DNA of 64,000 bases from Methylobacterium oryzihabitans (GCF_004004555.2 NZ_SACP01000030.1:1-64000), one strand, 5' to 3'. Counted from the first letter of the stretch, positions 43,670-52,628 are shown. Translations and numbers: made by a program. The notes: generated by a model not told the origin, from the letters alone.

Positions 43670-43925
43670 ACCCGGCCAAGAGCGGGTCGAGGCGGCCGGC
43701 GCGGTCGAGGGCGTAGAGGTCGTCGCAGCCGCCGACATGGGTCTCGCCGACGAAGATCTGCGGCACGCTGGTGCGCCCGCCGGCCCGCTCGGTCATCTCC
43801 TTGCGGGCGCCGGCCTTGGCCTCGACGTCGATCTCGGTGAAGGCGGCGCCCTTGTCGCGCAGCAGGGTCTTGGCCGCCGTGCAGTAGGGGCACCAGCTCG
43901 TGGTGTAGATCGTGACCGGCTGCAT
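43668..43925 (-). CDS. grxC: Glutaredoxin 3
   Basis: The 85-residue thiol redox protein has the active site CPYC (12-15), with SVPQIFVGETHVGGCDDL later. It reduces disulfides with glutathione. It is on the minus strand, converging with hppD. The ATG at 43925 fits the family length exactly. Confidence 0.93.
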   Translation of the reverse strand: MQPVTIYTTSWCPYCTAAKTLLRDKGAAFTEIDVEAKAGARKEMTERAGGRTSVPQIFVGETHVGGCDDLYALDRAGRLDPLLAG

Positions 43926-44029
43926 GGCGTGGCGTCTCGCGGGACCCGTCTGGGCGCGAGGCTCCATATAGGCGGATCGCGCCGCCGCGCCTATGCCGGG
44001 GGCGCAACGGTCCGCGCGGGAGCGGCCGT

Positions 44030-44386
44030 TCAGGCCGCCATCAGCTTCTCGACCTCGTTGACCAGTTCGCGCAGGTGGAACGGCTTCGACAGCACCTTGG
44101 CGTCCTTGGGCGCCTTGGAATCGGGGTTCAGCGCCACCGCGGCGAAGCCGGTGATGAACATGACCTTGATGTCGGGGTCGAGTTCGGTCGCGCGCCGCGC
44201 CAGCTCGATGCCGTCCATCTCCGGCATCACGATGTCGGTGAGCAGGAGCTCGAACGGCTCCTCGCGCAGCCGGTTGTAGGCGGAGAGACCGTTGTCGAAC
44301 GAGGCGACGTCGTAGCCGGCGTTCTGCAGCGCCTTGGCCAGGAAGCGACGCATGTCGTTGTCGTCTTCCGCGAGCAGGATCTTCAT
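44030..44386 (-). CDS. cpdR: Single-domain response regulator CpdR
   Basis: The 118-residue receiver-only protein begins MKILLAEDDNDMRRFLAKAL and has the phosphoacceptor in LLTDIVMPEMDG (Asp51) and Lys in SKPFHLRELVNE. NPDSKAPKDAKVLSKPF is diagnostic of CpdR. When unphosphorylated, CpdR brings ClpXP to the pole and promotes CtrA and PdeA breakdown in Caulobacter; the same role is expected here. The ATG at 44386 is chosen by family length. Confidence 0.93.
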   Translation of the reverse strand: MKILLAEDDNDMRRFLAKALQNAGYDVASFDNGLSAYNRLREEPFELLLTDIVMPEMDGIELARRATELDPDIKVMFITGFAAVALNPDSKAPKDAKVLSKPFHLRELVNEVEKLMAA

Positions 44387-44576
44387 CGAGCGGGTTCCGC
44401 GCTGTCGATTCGCAGGGTTTCTTCCATAAAGCGCCGGCTTGGTAAACAAGTGGTTGACGGCGGGGGCGCGGGCGTGCCGGCCACGATCCAGTGGACAGGG
44501 CCCGGGCGGAGCGCCAGATTGGACGAATGAGACCGTGCCCCCGTTCCCGCTCCACGGCCGCAGCCCGGATGGCCGG

Positions 44577-45467
44577 ATGAGCGAGACCTCGCCCTCGTCG
44601 CTGTTCGATCCGCCCTTCGTGGTCGACGAGCCGGAGCGGCACGCCCTGCCCTACGTGTTCAACACTGGGCATTCCGGCGCGGTCTACCCGCCCTCCTTCG
44701 TCGCCGCCTCGCGCCTCGACGCCGTGACCCTGCGCCGGTCGGAGGACGCTTTCGTCGACCGCCTGTTCGCCCCCGTCGTCGGGCTCGGCGCGCCGCTGAT
44801 GCGGGCCTGCTTCCCGCGCGCCTATCTCGACGTCAACCGCGAGCCCTACGAGCTCGACCCGCGGATGTTCGACGGCCGCCTGCCGCCCTTCGCCAACATC
44901 CGCTCGATGCGGGTCGCCGGCGGGCTCGGCACCGTGCCGCGGGTGGTCGCCGACGGGCAGGAGATCTATCGCGGCCGCCTGCCGGTCGAGGAGGCGGTGG
45001 CGCGGATCGAGGGGCTGTACAAGCCCTATCACGCGGTGCTGCGCGGCCTCGTCGCCCGCACCGCCCGGGCCTTCGGCCACGCGGTGCTGATCGACTGCCA
45101 CTCGATGCCCTCGACCAGCCTCGGCCGCGAGGAGGGCGCGCGCACCGACATCGTGCTCGGCGACCGCTTCGGCACCTCCTGCGCCCCGGAACTCACCGAT
45201 TGCGTCGAGGGCGCCCTGCGGGCCGAGGGGTTCCGGGTGGTGCGCAACCGGCCCTATGCCGGCGGCTTCGTCACCGAGCATTACGGCGAGCCGAGCCTCG
45301 GCCGCCACACGCTCCAGATCGAGATCAACCGCGGCCTCTACATGGACGAGCGCAGCCTGACGCCGAAGCCGGCCTTCGACGGGCTGAGCGCGCGGCTGCA
45401 CGCGGCCGTCGGCCGGGTCGCGGCCGAATCCCTCGACCTCGCGCCCCGGCGCATCGCCGCCGAATAG
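44577..45467 (+). CDS. N-formylglutamate amidohydrolase family protein
   Basis: The 296-residue protein has FNTGHSGAVYP near residue 28, CFPRAYLDVNREPYELDP, VLIDCHSMPS and TLQIEINRGLYMDE, as in HutG/N-formylglutamate deformylase-like enzymes. It would hydrolyse N-formylglutamate or a related formyl amino acid in histidine breakdown. No other hut gene is nearby, so the substrate may differ. It diverges from cpdR. Confidence 0.88.
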   Translation: MSETSPSSLFDPPFVVDEPERHALPYVFNTGHSGAVYPPSFVAASRLDAVTLRRSEDAFVDRLFAPVVGLGAPLMRACFPRAYLDVNREPYELDPRMFDGRLPPFANIRSMRVAGGLGTVPRVVADGQEIYRGRLPVEEAVARIEGLYKPYHAVLRGLVARTARAFGHAVLIDCHSMPSTSLGREEGARTDIVLGDRFGTSCAPELTDCVEGALRAEGFRVVRNRPYAGGFVTEHYGEPSLGRHTLQIEINRGLYMDERSLTPKPAFDGLSARLHAAVGRVAAESLDLAPRRIAAE

Positions 45468-45563
45468 TCACATCGTCCGATGCGGCGGGGGCCGCGTTGC
45501 CGCGGCGGCAGTCGTGGGACTAGAAGCGGGCTGTCCTCCCGACCCACGAACCGGACGCCACCG

Positions 45564-46448
45564 ATGACGGATCTCCGCCTGCGCCGCAGCGTGCTCTACA
45601 TGCCCGGCTCGAACCAGCGCGCCCTCGACAAGGCGAAGTCGCTGCCCGCCGACGCCCTGATCCTCGACCTCGAGGACGCGGTGGCGCCCGACGCCAAGGA
45701 GACCGCCCGCGAGCAGGTCTGCGCCGCGGTCCGGTCCGGCGGCTACGGCGACCGCGAGCTCATCATCCGGGTCAACGCCCCGCAGACCCCCTACGGCGAG
45801 GCCGACCTCAAGGCGGCGATCGAGGCCGGGCCCGACGCGATCCTGATGCCGAAGGTGTCGTCGCCGGCCGTCCTGGAGAACATCGCCGACCGGCTCGAGG
45901 CCCTCGACGCGCCGCCCGGCATCAAGGTCTGGGCGATGATCGAGACCCCGGCGGCGATCCTCAACATCGCGGCGATCGCGGCGGCGCGGCGCAACGCGGC
46001 GACCCGCCTGACCTGTTTCGTCCTCGGCACCAACGACCTCGCCAAGGACACCTGGACCCAGATCGTCCCGGGCCGCGCCCCGATGATGCCGTGGCTGATG
46101 ACCGCCCTCGCCGCCGCCCGCGCCGAGGGCCTGACGATCCTCGACGGCGTGTTCAACGACTTCTCCGACGTCGAGGGCTTTCGCGAGGAGTGCCGGCAGG
46201 CCCGGGTGCTGGGCTTCGACGGCAAGACCCTGATCCACCCGAATCAGGTCGAGCCGGCCAATACCTGCTTCGCCCCGACCGAGGCCGAGGTGTCGATCGC
46301 CCGCAAGGTGATCGAGGCGTTCGAGCGGCCGGAGAACGCCAGGCGCGGCGCGATCCAGATCGAGGGCCGGATGTTCGAGCGCCAGCATATCGGCATGGCC
46401 CGCCGCGCCGTGACCTGGGCCGACGTGATCGCGGCGCGGGGCCGCTGA
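45564..46448 (+). CDS. HpcH/HpaI aldolase/citrate lyase family protein (CitE/malyl-CoA lyase-like)
   Basis: The 294-residue TIM-barrel protein has LRRSVLYMPGSNQRALDKA, LILDLEDAVAPDAKE (divalent metal site), ILMPKVSSP, AMIETPAAILN and GKTLIHPNQVE. The family includes CitE-like CoA-ester lyases and malyl-CoA thioesterase (Mcl2). In methylotrophs malyl-CoA chemistry is central, but this copy differs from the serine-cycle MclA, so the reaction is undecided. It converges with phoB with 4 bp between stops. Confidence 0.87.
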   Translation: MTDLRLRRSVLYMPGSNQRALDKAKSLPADALILDLEDAVAPDAKETAREQVCAAVRSGGYGDRELIIRVNAPQTPYGEADLKAAIEAGPDAILMPKVSSPAVLENIADRLEALDAPPGIKVWAMIETPAAILNIAAIAAARRNAATRLTCFVLGTNDLAKDTWTQIVPGRAPMMPWLMTALAAARAEGLTILDGVFNDFSDVEGFREECRQARVLGFDGKTLIHPNQVEPANTCFAPTEAEVSIARKVIEAFERPENARRGAIQIEGRMFERQHIGMARRAVTWADVIAARGR

Positions 46449-46459
46449 CCGCTCAGCGG
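46442..46459. terminator. Hairpin holding the stop codons of two convergent genes
   Basis: CCGCTGA (46442-46448) and TCAGCGG (46453-46459) pair perfectly around CCGC. The TGA of the lyase gene and, on the other strand, the TGA of phoB both lie inside the arms. Confidence 0.55.
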
Positions 46460-47154
46460 GCGTCCGAGAACGTCTCGTCGAACGAATAGCCCGATCCGCG
46501 CACGGTGCGGATCGGATCGGTCTGGCTCGGCCGGTTGAGGGCCTTGCGCAGGCGGCCGACATGGACGTCGACGGTGCGCTCGTCGATGTAGACGTCGTGG
46601 CCCCACACCCCGTCGAGGAGCTGCTCGCGGGAGAAGACCCGGCCGGGACTGCGCATGAGGTATTCGAGCAGCTTGAACTCGGTCGGGCCGAGATGGAGCT
46701 CCTGCCCCTCCCGGCGGACCCGGTGGCTCGCCCGGTCGAGTTCGATGTCGCCGGCGATCAGCAGCTCGGCGACGTGGGCGGGCTTGGTCCGCCGCAGCAG
46801 CGAGCGCACCCGGGCCAGCAGCTCGGGTACCGAGAACGGCTTGACGACGTAGTCGTCGGCGCCGGTGGCGAGCCCCCGCACCCGGTCGCCCTCCTCGCCG
46901 CGGGCGGTCAGCATGATGACCGGCAGGCGCTCGGTCTCGCGGCGCGCCCGGATGCGGCGGCACAGCTCGATCCCCGACAGGCCCGGCAGCATCCAGTCGA
47001 GCAGAACGAGGTCGGGCACGCTCTCGCGCAGGCGCAGTTCGGCCTCGTCGCCGCGGGCGACCGCGTCGACGGTGAAGCCCTCCGCCTCCAGGTTGTAGCG
47101 CAGCAGGAGGGTGAGGGCGTCCTCGTCCTCGACGATCAGGATGTGGGTGCTCAT
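46453..47154 (-). CDS. phoB: Phosphate regulon response regulator PhoB
   Basis: The 233-residue OmpR-type regulator has a receiver domain with Asp53 in LVLLDWMLPG and Lys in VKPFSVPEL, and a winged helix with HVGRLRKALNRP and VRGSGYSFDE. It activates Pho genes when phosphate is scarce. It is the last gene of the pst-pho cluster, 62 bp after phoU. The kinase gene phoR is missing from the cluster. Confidence 0.95.
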   Translation of the reverse strand: MSTHILIVEDEDALTLLLRYNLEAEGFTVDAVARGDEAELRLRESVPDLVLLDWMLPGLSGIELCRRIRARRETERLPVIMLTARGEEGDRVRGLATGADDYVVKPFSVPELLARVRSLLRRTKPAHVAELLIAGDIELDRASHRVRREGQELHLGPTEFKLLEYLMRSPGRVFSREQLLDGVWGHDVYIDERTVDVHVGRLRKALNRPSQTDPIRTVRGSGYSFDETFSDAR

Positions 47155-47216
47155 CGGGTCATCCACGGCCGGCCCCGGGGCGGGGCCGGATGTCGCTCGG
47201 ATCGGGCCCGTCGGGC

Positions 47217-47948
47217 TCAGGCGGCCGGGTTCTGCGGCGCCGGCGGCTCGACGGTGGTCTGGCTCGACCGGTCGTTCTTGGGCCGGTCGGTCGGCAGGGT
47301 CTCGCCGGTGGCGAGGTAGTGGATCGTCTCGGCGATGTTGGTGGTGTGGTCGCCGATCCGCTCGACGTTCTTGGCGCAGAACAGCAGGTGCGTGCAGAAC
47401 GAGATGTTGCGCGGATCCTCCATCATGTAGGTCAGGAGCTCGCGAAACAGCGAGGTGTAAAGCGCGTCGATGCTGCCGTCCCGCTCCCACACGTCGTGGG
47501 CAGCGACGACGTTCTGGGTGGCGTAGGCGTCGAGCACGTCCTTGAGCTGCTCCTGGACCAGCTCGCTCATGTGCTGGACGCCGACGACGATCTTCTGCGG
47601 CTGGACCTGATCGCTGATCGCGACGGCGCGCTTGGCGATGTTCTTGGCGAGGTCGCCGATGCGCTCGAGGTCGCCCGACACGCGAATCGCCGAGATCGTC
47701 TCGCGCAGGTCGATCGCCATCGGCTGGCGCCGGGCGATCAGCAGGATCGACCGCTCCTCGATCTCGCGCTGGAGCGCGTCGAGGCGCTGGTCGGCGGCGA
47801 TCACGGCCTGGGCCAGGGCGGAATCGCGCCGCACCAGGGCGGTGGCCGCCTCGTCCATCATCTTCTCGGCGATCCCGCCCATCTCGGCGATCGAGCGCCG
47901 CAGATTCTGCAGGTCGGTGTCGTAGGACGTCACGATGTGGTTCGACAT
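47217..47948 (-). CDS. phoU: Phosphate transport system regulator PhoU
   Basis: The 243-residue helical protein has two PhoU repeats with metal-binding acidic motifs: SIAEMGGIAEKMMDEA, RISGDLERIGDLAKNIAKRAVA-type and CAKNVERIGDHTTNIAETIHY. It signals phosphate status from the Pst transporter to PhoR and limits uptake. It follows pstB by 64 bp. Confidence 0.95.
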   Translation of the reverse strand: MSNHIVTSYDTDLQNLRRSIAEMGGIAEKMMDEAATALVRRDSALAQAVIAADQRLDALQREIEERSILLIARRQPMAIDLRETISAIRVSGDLERIGDLAKNIAKRAVAISDQVQPQKIVVGVQHMSELVQEQLKDVLDAYATQNVVAAHDVWERDGSIDALYTSLFRELLTYMMEDPRNISFCTHLLFCAKNVERIGDHTTNIAETIHYLATGETLPTDRPKNDRSSQTTVEPPAPQNPAA

Positions 47949-48012
47949 GGCGTTCCTGGCTCCGGCGGCGGTGCCTTCCGGCTCCGCCGCGAAGGATGGG
48001 GCGGGGCGTGCT

Positions 48013-48828
48013 CTAACCGAACCGGCCGGTGATGTAGTCCTGGGTCTGCTGCTTGGCCGGGTTCATGAACATCCGGGTCGTCTGCCCGAACTCGATCAAC
48101 TCGCCGAGATACATGAAGGCGGTGAACTGCGAGATGCGGGCCGCCTGCTGCATGTTGTGGGTCACGATCGCGATCGTGAACTCGCTGCGCAACTGCTCGA
48201 TCAGCTCCTCGATGCGGCCGGTCGAGATCGGGTCGAGGGCCGAGGTCGGCTCGTCGAACAGGATCACCTCCGGGCGCTGCGCCACCGTGCGGGCGATGCA
48301 CAGGCGCTGCTGCTGGCCGCCGGACAGGCCCATGCCGGACTGCCTGAGCTTGTCCTTCACCTCGTCCCACAGGGCCGACTTGCGCAGGGCCTCCTCGACG
48401 CGGGCGTCGAGGTCGGCCTTGCCGAGGCGCTCGTAGAGCCGGATGCCGAACGCCACGTTGTCGTAGATCGACATCGGGAACGGCGTCGGCTTCTGGAACA
48501 CCATGCCGACCCGGGCGCGCAGCTCGTTGAGGTCGATCGACGGGTCGAGGATGTTGCGACCGTCGAGCAGGATCTCGCCCTCGGCGCGCTGCCCCGGATA
48601 GACGCTGTAGATCCGGTTGAAGGTGCGCAGCAGGGTGGACTTGCCGCAGCCCGACGGGCCGATCAGCGCCGTCACCTGCCGGTCGTGGAAGTTCAGGTTG
48701 ATGTTCTTCAGGCCTTGGAAGCCGTTGTCGTAGAAGAAGTTGAGGTTCTTGACCGCGATGCGGACCGGGGCGGTCTCGTCGGCGCGGCTCGCGCCGGGGG
48801 TCGGCGCGACGGTGGCGGTGGCGCTCAT
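48013..48828 (-). CDS. pstB: Phosphate ABC transporter ATP-binding protein
   Basis: The 271-residue ATPase has Walker A GPSGCGKS, signature LSGGQQQR and Walker B VILFDEPTSALDP. It powers PstSCAB phosphate import. A tandem repeat occupies the 100-bp gap before it (48876-48940). Confidence 0.97.
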   Translation of the reverse strand: MSATATVAPTPGASRADETAPVRIAVKNLNFFYDNGFQGLKNINLNFHDRQVTALIGPSGCGKSTLLRTFNRIYSVYPGQRAEGEILLDGRNILDPSIDLNELRARVGMVFQKPTPFPMSIYDNVAFGIRLYERLGKADLDARVEEALRKSALWDEVKDKLRQSGMGLSGGQQQRLCIARTVAQRPEVILFDEPTSALDPISTGRIEELIEQLRSEFTIAIVTHNMQQAARISQFTAFMYLGELIEFGQTTRMFMNPAKQQTQDYITGRFG

Positions 48829-48875
48829 CGGGTGGGCTCCGGCAGAGGTCTGGGTCGGATCAGGGGCATTCGTCG

Positions 48876-48940
48876 CTCAGCGGGACTTCCTGCTCAGCGG
48901 GACTTCTGTCCTCAGCGGGACTTCCTACTCAGCGGGACTT
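48876..48940 (-). repeat. Four copies of the pstA 3' end in tandem
   Basis: CTCAGCGGGACTT (plus strand) occurs at 48876, 48893, 48911 and 48928, spaced 17-18 bp apart. The right-most copy is the end of pstA (minus strand Lys-Ser-Arg-stop, AAG TCC CGC TGA). The other three lie in the gap to pstB, and each repeats the coding end and stop. Confidence 0.9.
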
Positions 48941-49822
48941 GCCGCCGCGCAGGACGACGCGGGCGACGATCGACAGGGCGAGGATGGCCGCGGTGATGAG
49001 CAGCGCCCCGGCCCAGGCGAGCTGGCGCCAGTTGTCGTAGGGCGAGAGCGCGAACTGGTAGATCATCACCGGCAGGTTCGGGACGCCGCCCATGAGGTTC
49101 GGGCTGAACCAGGAATTGTTGTTGAGCGCGGTGAACAGCAGCGGCGCGGTCTCGCCGGCGATGCGGGCCAGCGCCAGCAGCACCCCGGTGACCATGCCGG
49201 TCTGCGCCGCCCGCCAGGTGACCTGGCGGATCACCACCGAGGCGGGCGCGCCGAGCGCCGCGCCGGCCTCCCGCAGGGCGCCGGGGACGAGGCGCAGCAT
49301 GTCCTCGGTAGTGCGCACGATGACCGGGGTGGCGATGATGGCGAGCGCGACGCCGCCGGCCCAGCCCGAGTAGCTGCCCATCGGCCGCACCATCAGGGTG
49401 TAGACGAACAGGCCGATCAGGATCGAGGGCGCCGACAGCAGGATGTCGTTGAGGAAGCGGATCAGCGCGGCGAGCTTCGAGGTGCGGCCGTACTCGGCGA
49501 GGTAGGTGCCGGCCATCACGCCGACCGGCGTCGCGATGACGATGCCGATCGCCGTCATCACGAGGCTGCCGAGGATCGCGTTGGCGATGCCGCCGCCCTC
49601 GGAGCCCGGGCCGGGGGTCGGCTCGGTGAACAGAGCCGGGGTCAGCCCGCGGACGCCCTCGACGATGAGCATCAGCAGGATCGAGCCGAGCACCACCGCG
49701 CCGAGCACGGTGGCGGCGGTGGCCAGCACCTTGAGCGCCCGGTCGGCGGAGCGGCGCCCGGAGCGGACGCGGCCCCAGGCCTGCATCGCCGGGACGGTGG
49801 CGGGAGTGGACGAGGCGGTCAT
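48929..49822 (-). CDS. pstA: Phosphate ABC transporter permease PstA
   Basis: The 297-residue inner-membrane protein has about six helices and the cytoplasmic coupling motif EAGAALGAPASVVIRQVTWRAA. Its C-terminal codons are the source of the tandem repeat downstream. It follows pstC by 24 bp. Confidence 0.95.
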   Translation of the reverse strand: MTASSTPATVPAMQAWGRVRSGRRSADRALKVLATAATVLGAVVLGSILLMLIVEGVRGLTPALFTEPTPGPGSEGGGIANAILGSLVMTAIGIVIATPVGVMAGTYLAEYGRTSKLAALIRFLNDILLSAPSILIGLFVYTLMVRPMGSYSGWAGGVALAIIATPVIVRTTEDMLRLVPGALREAGAALGAPASVVIRQVTWRAAQTGMVTGVLLALARIAGETAPLLFTALNNNSWFSPNLMGGVPNLPVMIYQFALSPYDNWRQLAWAGALLITAAILALSIVARVVLRGGKSR

Positions 49823-49846
49823 CGGCGGGTCTCCGTCTCGGCTCGC

Positions 49847-50821
49847 TCAGGCCACCTTCGCGCGGCGCACCAGCAGCCGGGCGACGATGAGGACGATGAA
49901 GGTGATGACGAACAGGATGCAGCCGAGCGCCATCAGGGCGTTGAGCTGCATGCCGTCGGCCTCGTTGAACTCGTTGGCGATGCGCGACGCGATGGTCGAG
50001 CCGGGATCGAAGATCGAGGCCGACAGGCGGTTGGCGTTGCCGATCACGAAGGTGACCGCCATCGTCTCGCCGAGGGCCCGGCCCAGGCCCAGCATGATCG
50101 CGCCGATGATCGACACCGAGGCCTGCGGCACCAGGACGTGGCGCACGACCTCCCAGGTGGTGCAGCCGATGCCGTAGGCGCTCTCGCGCAGCACGGTCGG
50201 GATCTGGTCGAGCATGTCGCGGGTGATCGACGCGACGAACGGCACGATCATGATCGCCAGGATGATGCCGGCGGTGAGCACGCCGACGCCCGAGGGCACC
50301 TGGGCGTAGAGCAGGGTGCCGACGATCGGCATCCCCTCGACGAGGTTCGAGACCGGCACCTGCACGAAGCGGGCGAAGAGCGGCGCGAAGACGAACAGGC
50401 CCCACATGCCGTAGATGATGCTGGGCACCGCAGCGAGCAGCTCGATCGTCATCGCCACCGGCCGGCGCGCCCAGCCCGGGCAGAGCTGGGTGAGGTAGAT
50501 CGCGATGCCGAGGGAGATCGGCACGCCGATCACCAGCGCCAGCACCGCCGAGACCAGGGTGCCGATGATCGCCACCAGGGCGCCGTATTCCTCGCGCCCG
50601 ACGTTCCAGGCGCTGGAGGTGAGGAAGCCCGGCCCGAAGGTCTGGAAGGCCGGCCAGCCGCCATAGGCGATCGCCGCCAGGATGCCGGCGAGCACGACGA
50701 GGACCAGCAGCGCGCTGCCGAGGGCCGCGGCGCGGAAGATGCGGTCCCCGAGGCGGCTCGGGGCCCGCCGGGTGGCCGCGGGACTCGTGGCGAGAGCGAC
50801 GTTCTCAGTCAACGCGACCAT
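49847..50821 (-). CDS. pstC: Phosphate ABC transporter permease PstC
   Basis: The 324-residue protein has six or more helices and the coupling region ESAYGIGCTTWEVVRHVLVPQA, followed by GLGRALGETMAVTFVIGN. A 166-bp gap with a hairpin separates it from pstS, which is usual for a high-expression binding protein. Confidence 0.95.
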   Translation of the reverse strand: MVALTENVALATSPAATRRAPSRLGDRIFRAAALGSALLVLVVLAGILAAIAYGGWPAFQTFGPGFLTSSAWNVGREEYGALVAIIGTLVSAVLALVIGVPISLGIAIYLTQLCPGWARRPVAMTIELLAAVPSIIYGMWGLFVFAPLFARFVQVPVSNLVEGMPIVGTLLYAQVPSGVGVLTAGIILAIMIVPFVASITRDMLDQIPTVLRESAYGIGCTTWEVVRHVLVPQASVSIIGAIMLGLGRALGETMAVTFVIGNANRLSASIFDPGSTIASRIANEFNEADGMQLNALMALGCILFVITFIVLIVARLLVRRAKVA

Positions 50822-50961
50822 CCGGGTGTCTCTTTTCGCTGGGCGGCGTGTCTAGGGTCTGGCGGGCCGCAGGGGAAGCGGTCGCGCGGCATCGACCCGC
50901 GACACCGGGAGGAGCGCTGCGGCGCCGGCGGACCCGCGAGGTACGGGCCCGCCGGCCGGGA

Positions 50962-50981
50962 GCCGGGGCGTTCGCCCCGGC
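50962..50981 (-). terminator. Hairpin after pstS
   Basis: GCCGGGGCG (50962-50970) and CGCCCCGGC (50973-50981) pair perfectly with a TT loop. It lies 6 bp after the pstS stop, between pstS and pstC, without a T tract. A partial terminator or mRNA-stabilising hairpin would explain more PstS than permease. Confidence 0.6.
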
Positions 50982-50987
50982 CCCGGA

Positions 50988-52028
50988 TCACATGCCGAGG
51001 ACCGGCTTGCCGTCCTTGCCGACGACCTTCTTCCATTCGTCCTTGACCTGGGTCACCACCGCCTCGGGCAGCGGCACGTAGTCGAGGTCGCTCGCGAGCT
51101 TGTCGCCGTTCTGGTAGGCCCAGTTGAAGAACTTCAGCACCTCGCCGCTGCGGGCGGCATCGGCGGAGTTCTTGTGGACCAGGATGAAGGTCGCGGCGGT
51201 GATCGGCCACGCCTTGGCGCCGGCCTGGTTGGTCAGCGAGATGCCGAAGCCCGGCTCCGACTTCCAGTTGGCGTTGGCGGCGGCGGCCTGGAACGCCTCG
51301 TCGCCCGGCATCGGGTACTGGCCGTCCTTGTTCTGGATCAGCACCACCGGCAGGTTGTTCTGCTTGGCGTAGGCGTACTCGACGTAGCCGATCGCGTTCG
51401 GGACCTGCTTGACGACGGCGGTGACGCCCTCGTTGCCCTTGCCGCCCTGGCCGGCCGGCCAGCTCACCGTGGTCGAGGCGCCGAACTCGGACTTCCAGCC
51501 CGACGACACCTCGGACAGATAGGTGGTGAAGATGTTGGTGGTGCCCGACGCGTCCGAGCGGTAGACCGGGGTGATCGCGGCGTCGGGAAGCTTCACGCCC
51601 TCGTTGAGCTTGGCGATCTTGGGGTCCGACCACTTGCGGATCTTGCCCTGGTAGATCTCGGCCAGGACCTCGCCGGTCAGCTTGACCTCGCCGGTCTTGA
51701 CGCCGGCGACGTTCGCCACCGGCACCACGCCGCCCATGACGGTCGGGAACTGGACGAGGCCGTCCTTGTCGAGGGCGGCGCCCTTCAGCGGGGCGTCGGT
51801 GGCGCCGAAATCGACCGTCTTGGCCTGGATCTGCTTGATGCCGCCGCCCGAGCCGATCGACTGGTAGTTGAGGCCGGTGCCGGTCTCCTTGCGGTAGGCC
51901 TCGGCCCACTTCGAGTAGACCGGGAACGGGAAGGTGGCGCCGGCGCCGGTGATGTCGGCGGCGAAGGCCGAGGTCGCGATCTGGGCGGCTGCGAGGCCGG
52001 CGGCGATCGCGTAGGAGAAGGGCTTCAC
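50988..52028 (-). CDS. pstS: Phosphate-binding periplasmic protein PstS
   Basis: The 346-residue protein has a signal peptide (MKPFSYAIAAGLAAAQIATSAFA) and the PstS core DITGAGATFPFPVYSKWAEAY, SIGSGGGIKQI, DFGATDAPL and RSDASGTTNIFTTYL, where the Ser/Thr and Arg bind phosphate. A GTG at 52028 is taken as start because GGAGAG lies 5 nt before it. It is the first gene of the cluster. Confidence 0.95.
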   Translation of the reverse strand: MKPFSYAIAAGLAAAQIATSAFAADITGAGATFPFPVYSKWAEAYRKETGTGLNYQSIGSGGGIKQIQAKTVDFGATDAPLKGAALDKDGLVQFPTVMGGVVPVANVAGVKTGEVKLTGEVLAEIYQGKIRKWSDPKIAKLNEGVKLPDAAITPVYRSDASGTTNIFTTYLSEVSSGWKSEFGASTTVSWPAGQGGKGNEGVTAVVKQVPNAIGYVEYAYAKQNNLPVVLIQNKDGQYPMPGDEAFQAAAANANWKSEPGFGISLTNQAGAKAWPITAATFILVHKNSADAARSGEVLKFFNWAYQNGDKLASDLDYVPLPEAVVTQVKDEWKKVVGKDGKPVLGM

Positions 52029-52150
52029 GGGGCTCTCCACGGTGTGTGTGGCGGTCTTGTCGTGTGGCGGTCTTGCGCGCGCATCCCCGGACACCGTTCC
52101 GGCCCGGACGTCGCTGCGAGGGGGCGTATCCCCTGAACGCCGCCGCCCGT

Positions 52151-52178
52151 ATGACACGCGCGTGACGTTTGCATGACA
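52151..52178 (-). promoter_or_regulatory. Pho box upstream of pstS (three half-sites)
   Basis: On the minus strand TGTCAT, CGTCAC and TGTCAT begin 11 bp apart, the spacing PhoB needs. The box lies 123 bp upstream of the pstS start. PhoB from the last gene of the cluster should bind here, giving a feedback loop. Confidence 0.8.
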
Positions 52179-52277
52179 CCGGCAGAACCCGGCCGGGTCG
52201 AGTCCGGTTCGATGCGACTTCTTCCGGGGATCGCGCGTTGACCGGTCGCGCCCGCTGCGACGGCGCGACGGAACGGG

Positions 52278-52535
52278 ATGACGATGGACGCGGCGGAGGT
52301 TTCGAGGGCGGAGGGCGACGCGCGCCGCGAGGCGCTGCTCGCCCTGCACGCCGAGCGCGAGACGCTGGAGCGACGCCTCGCGCTGGCGCGCCAGCAGCGC
52401 CTCTACCTCACGGACGAGGGCGCGACGCGGGCGGCGCAGGACGACGAGCGGGCCCTGCTGCGCGATCTCGACCGGGTGATGACCCGGATCCGGGCGGCGG
52501 AGGTCCAGAGCCGGCCCGGGAGCCGGAAGTGGTGA
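52278..52535 (+). CDS. Hypothetical small coiled-coil protein
   Basis: The 85-residue protein is almost all charged helix (VSRAEGDARREALLALHAERETLERRLALARQQRLYL and DDERALLRDLDRVMTRIRAAEV). I do not recognise it. ATG at 52278 or 52284 could start it. It diverges from pstS, close to the stress-related genes that follow. Confidence 0.55.
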   Translation: MTMDAAEVSRAEGDARREALLALHAERETLERRLALARQQRLYLTDEGATRAAQDDERALLRDLDRVMTRIRAAEVQSRPGSRKW

Positions 52536-52628
52536 TACCGCGCGGCGCTTGAGCGTGGCCGAAATCCCCACGGCGAGGCAACCGATCGGATTTCCCACGA
52601 GGCGGCTGTGGACGGAGGAGCCCGCGGG

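Noticed and set aside
48876..48940. CRISPR-like repeat array
   Set aside because: Units are 13 bp with 4-5 bp between copies, no spacer diversity and no cas genes; it is a tandem duplication of the pstA end.
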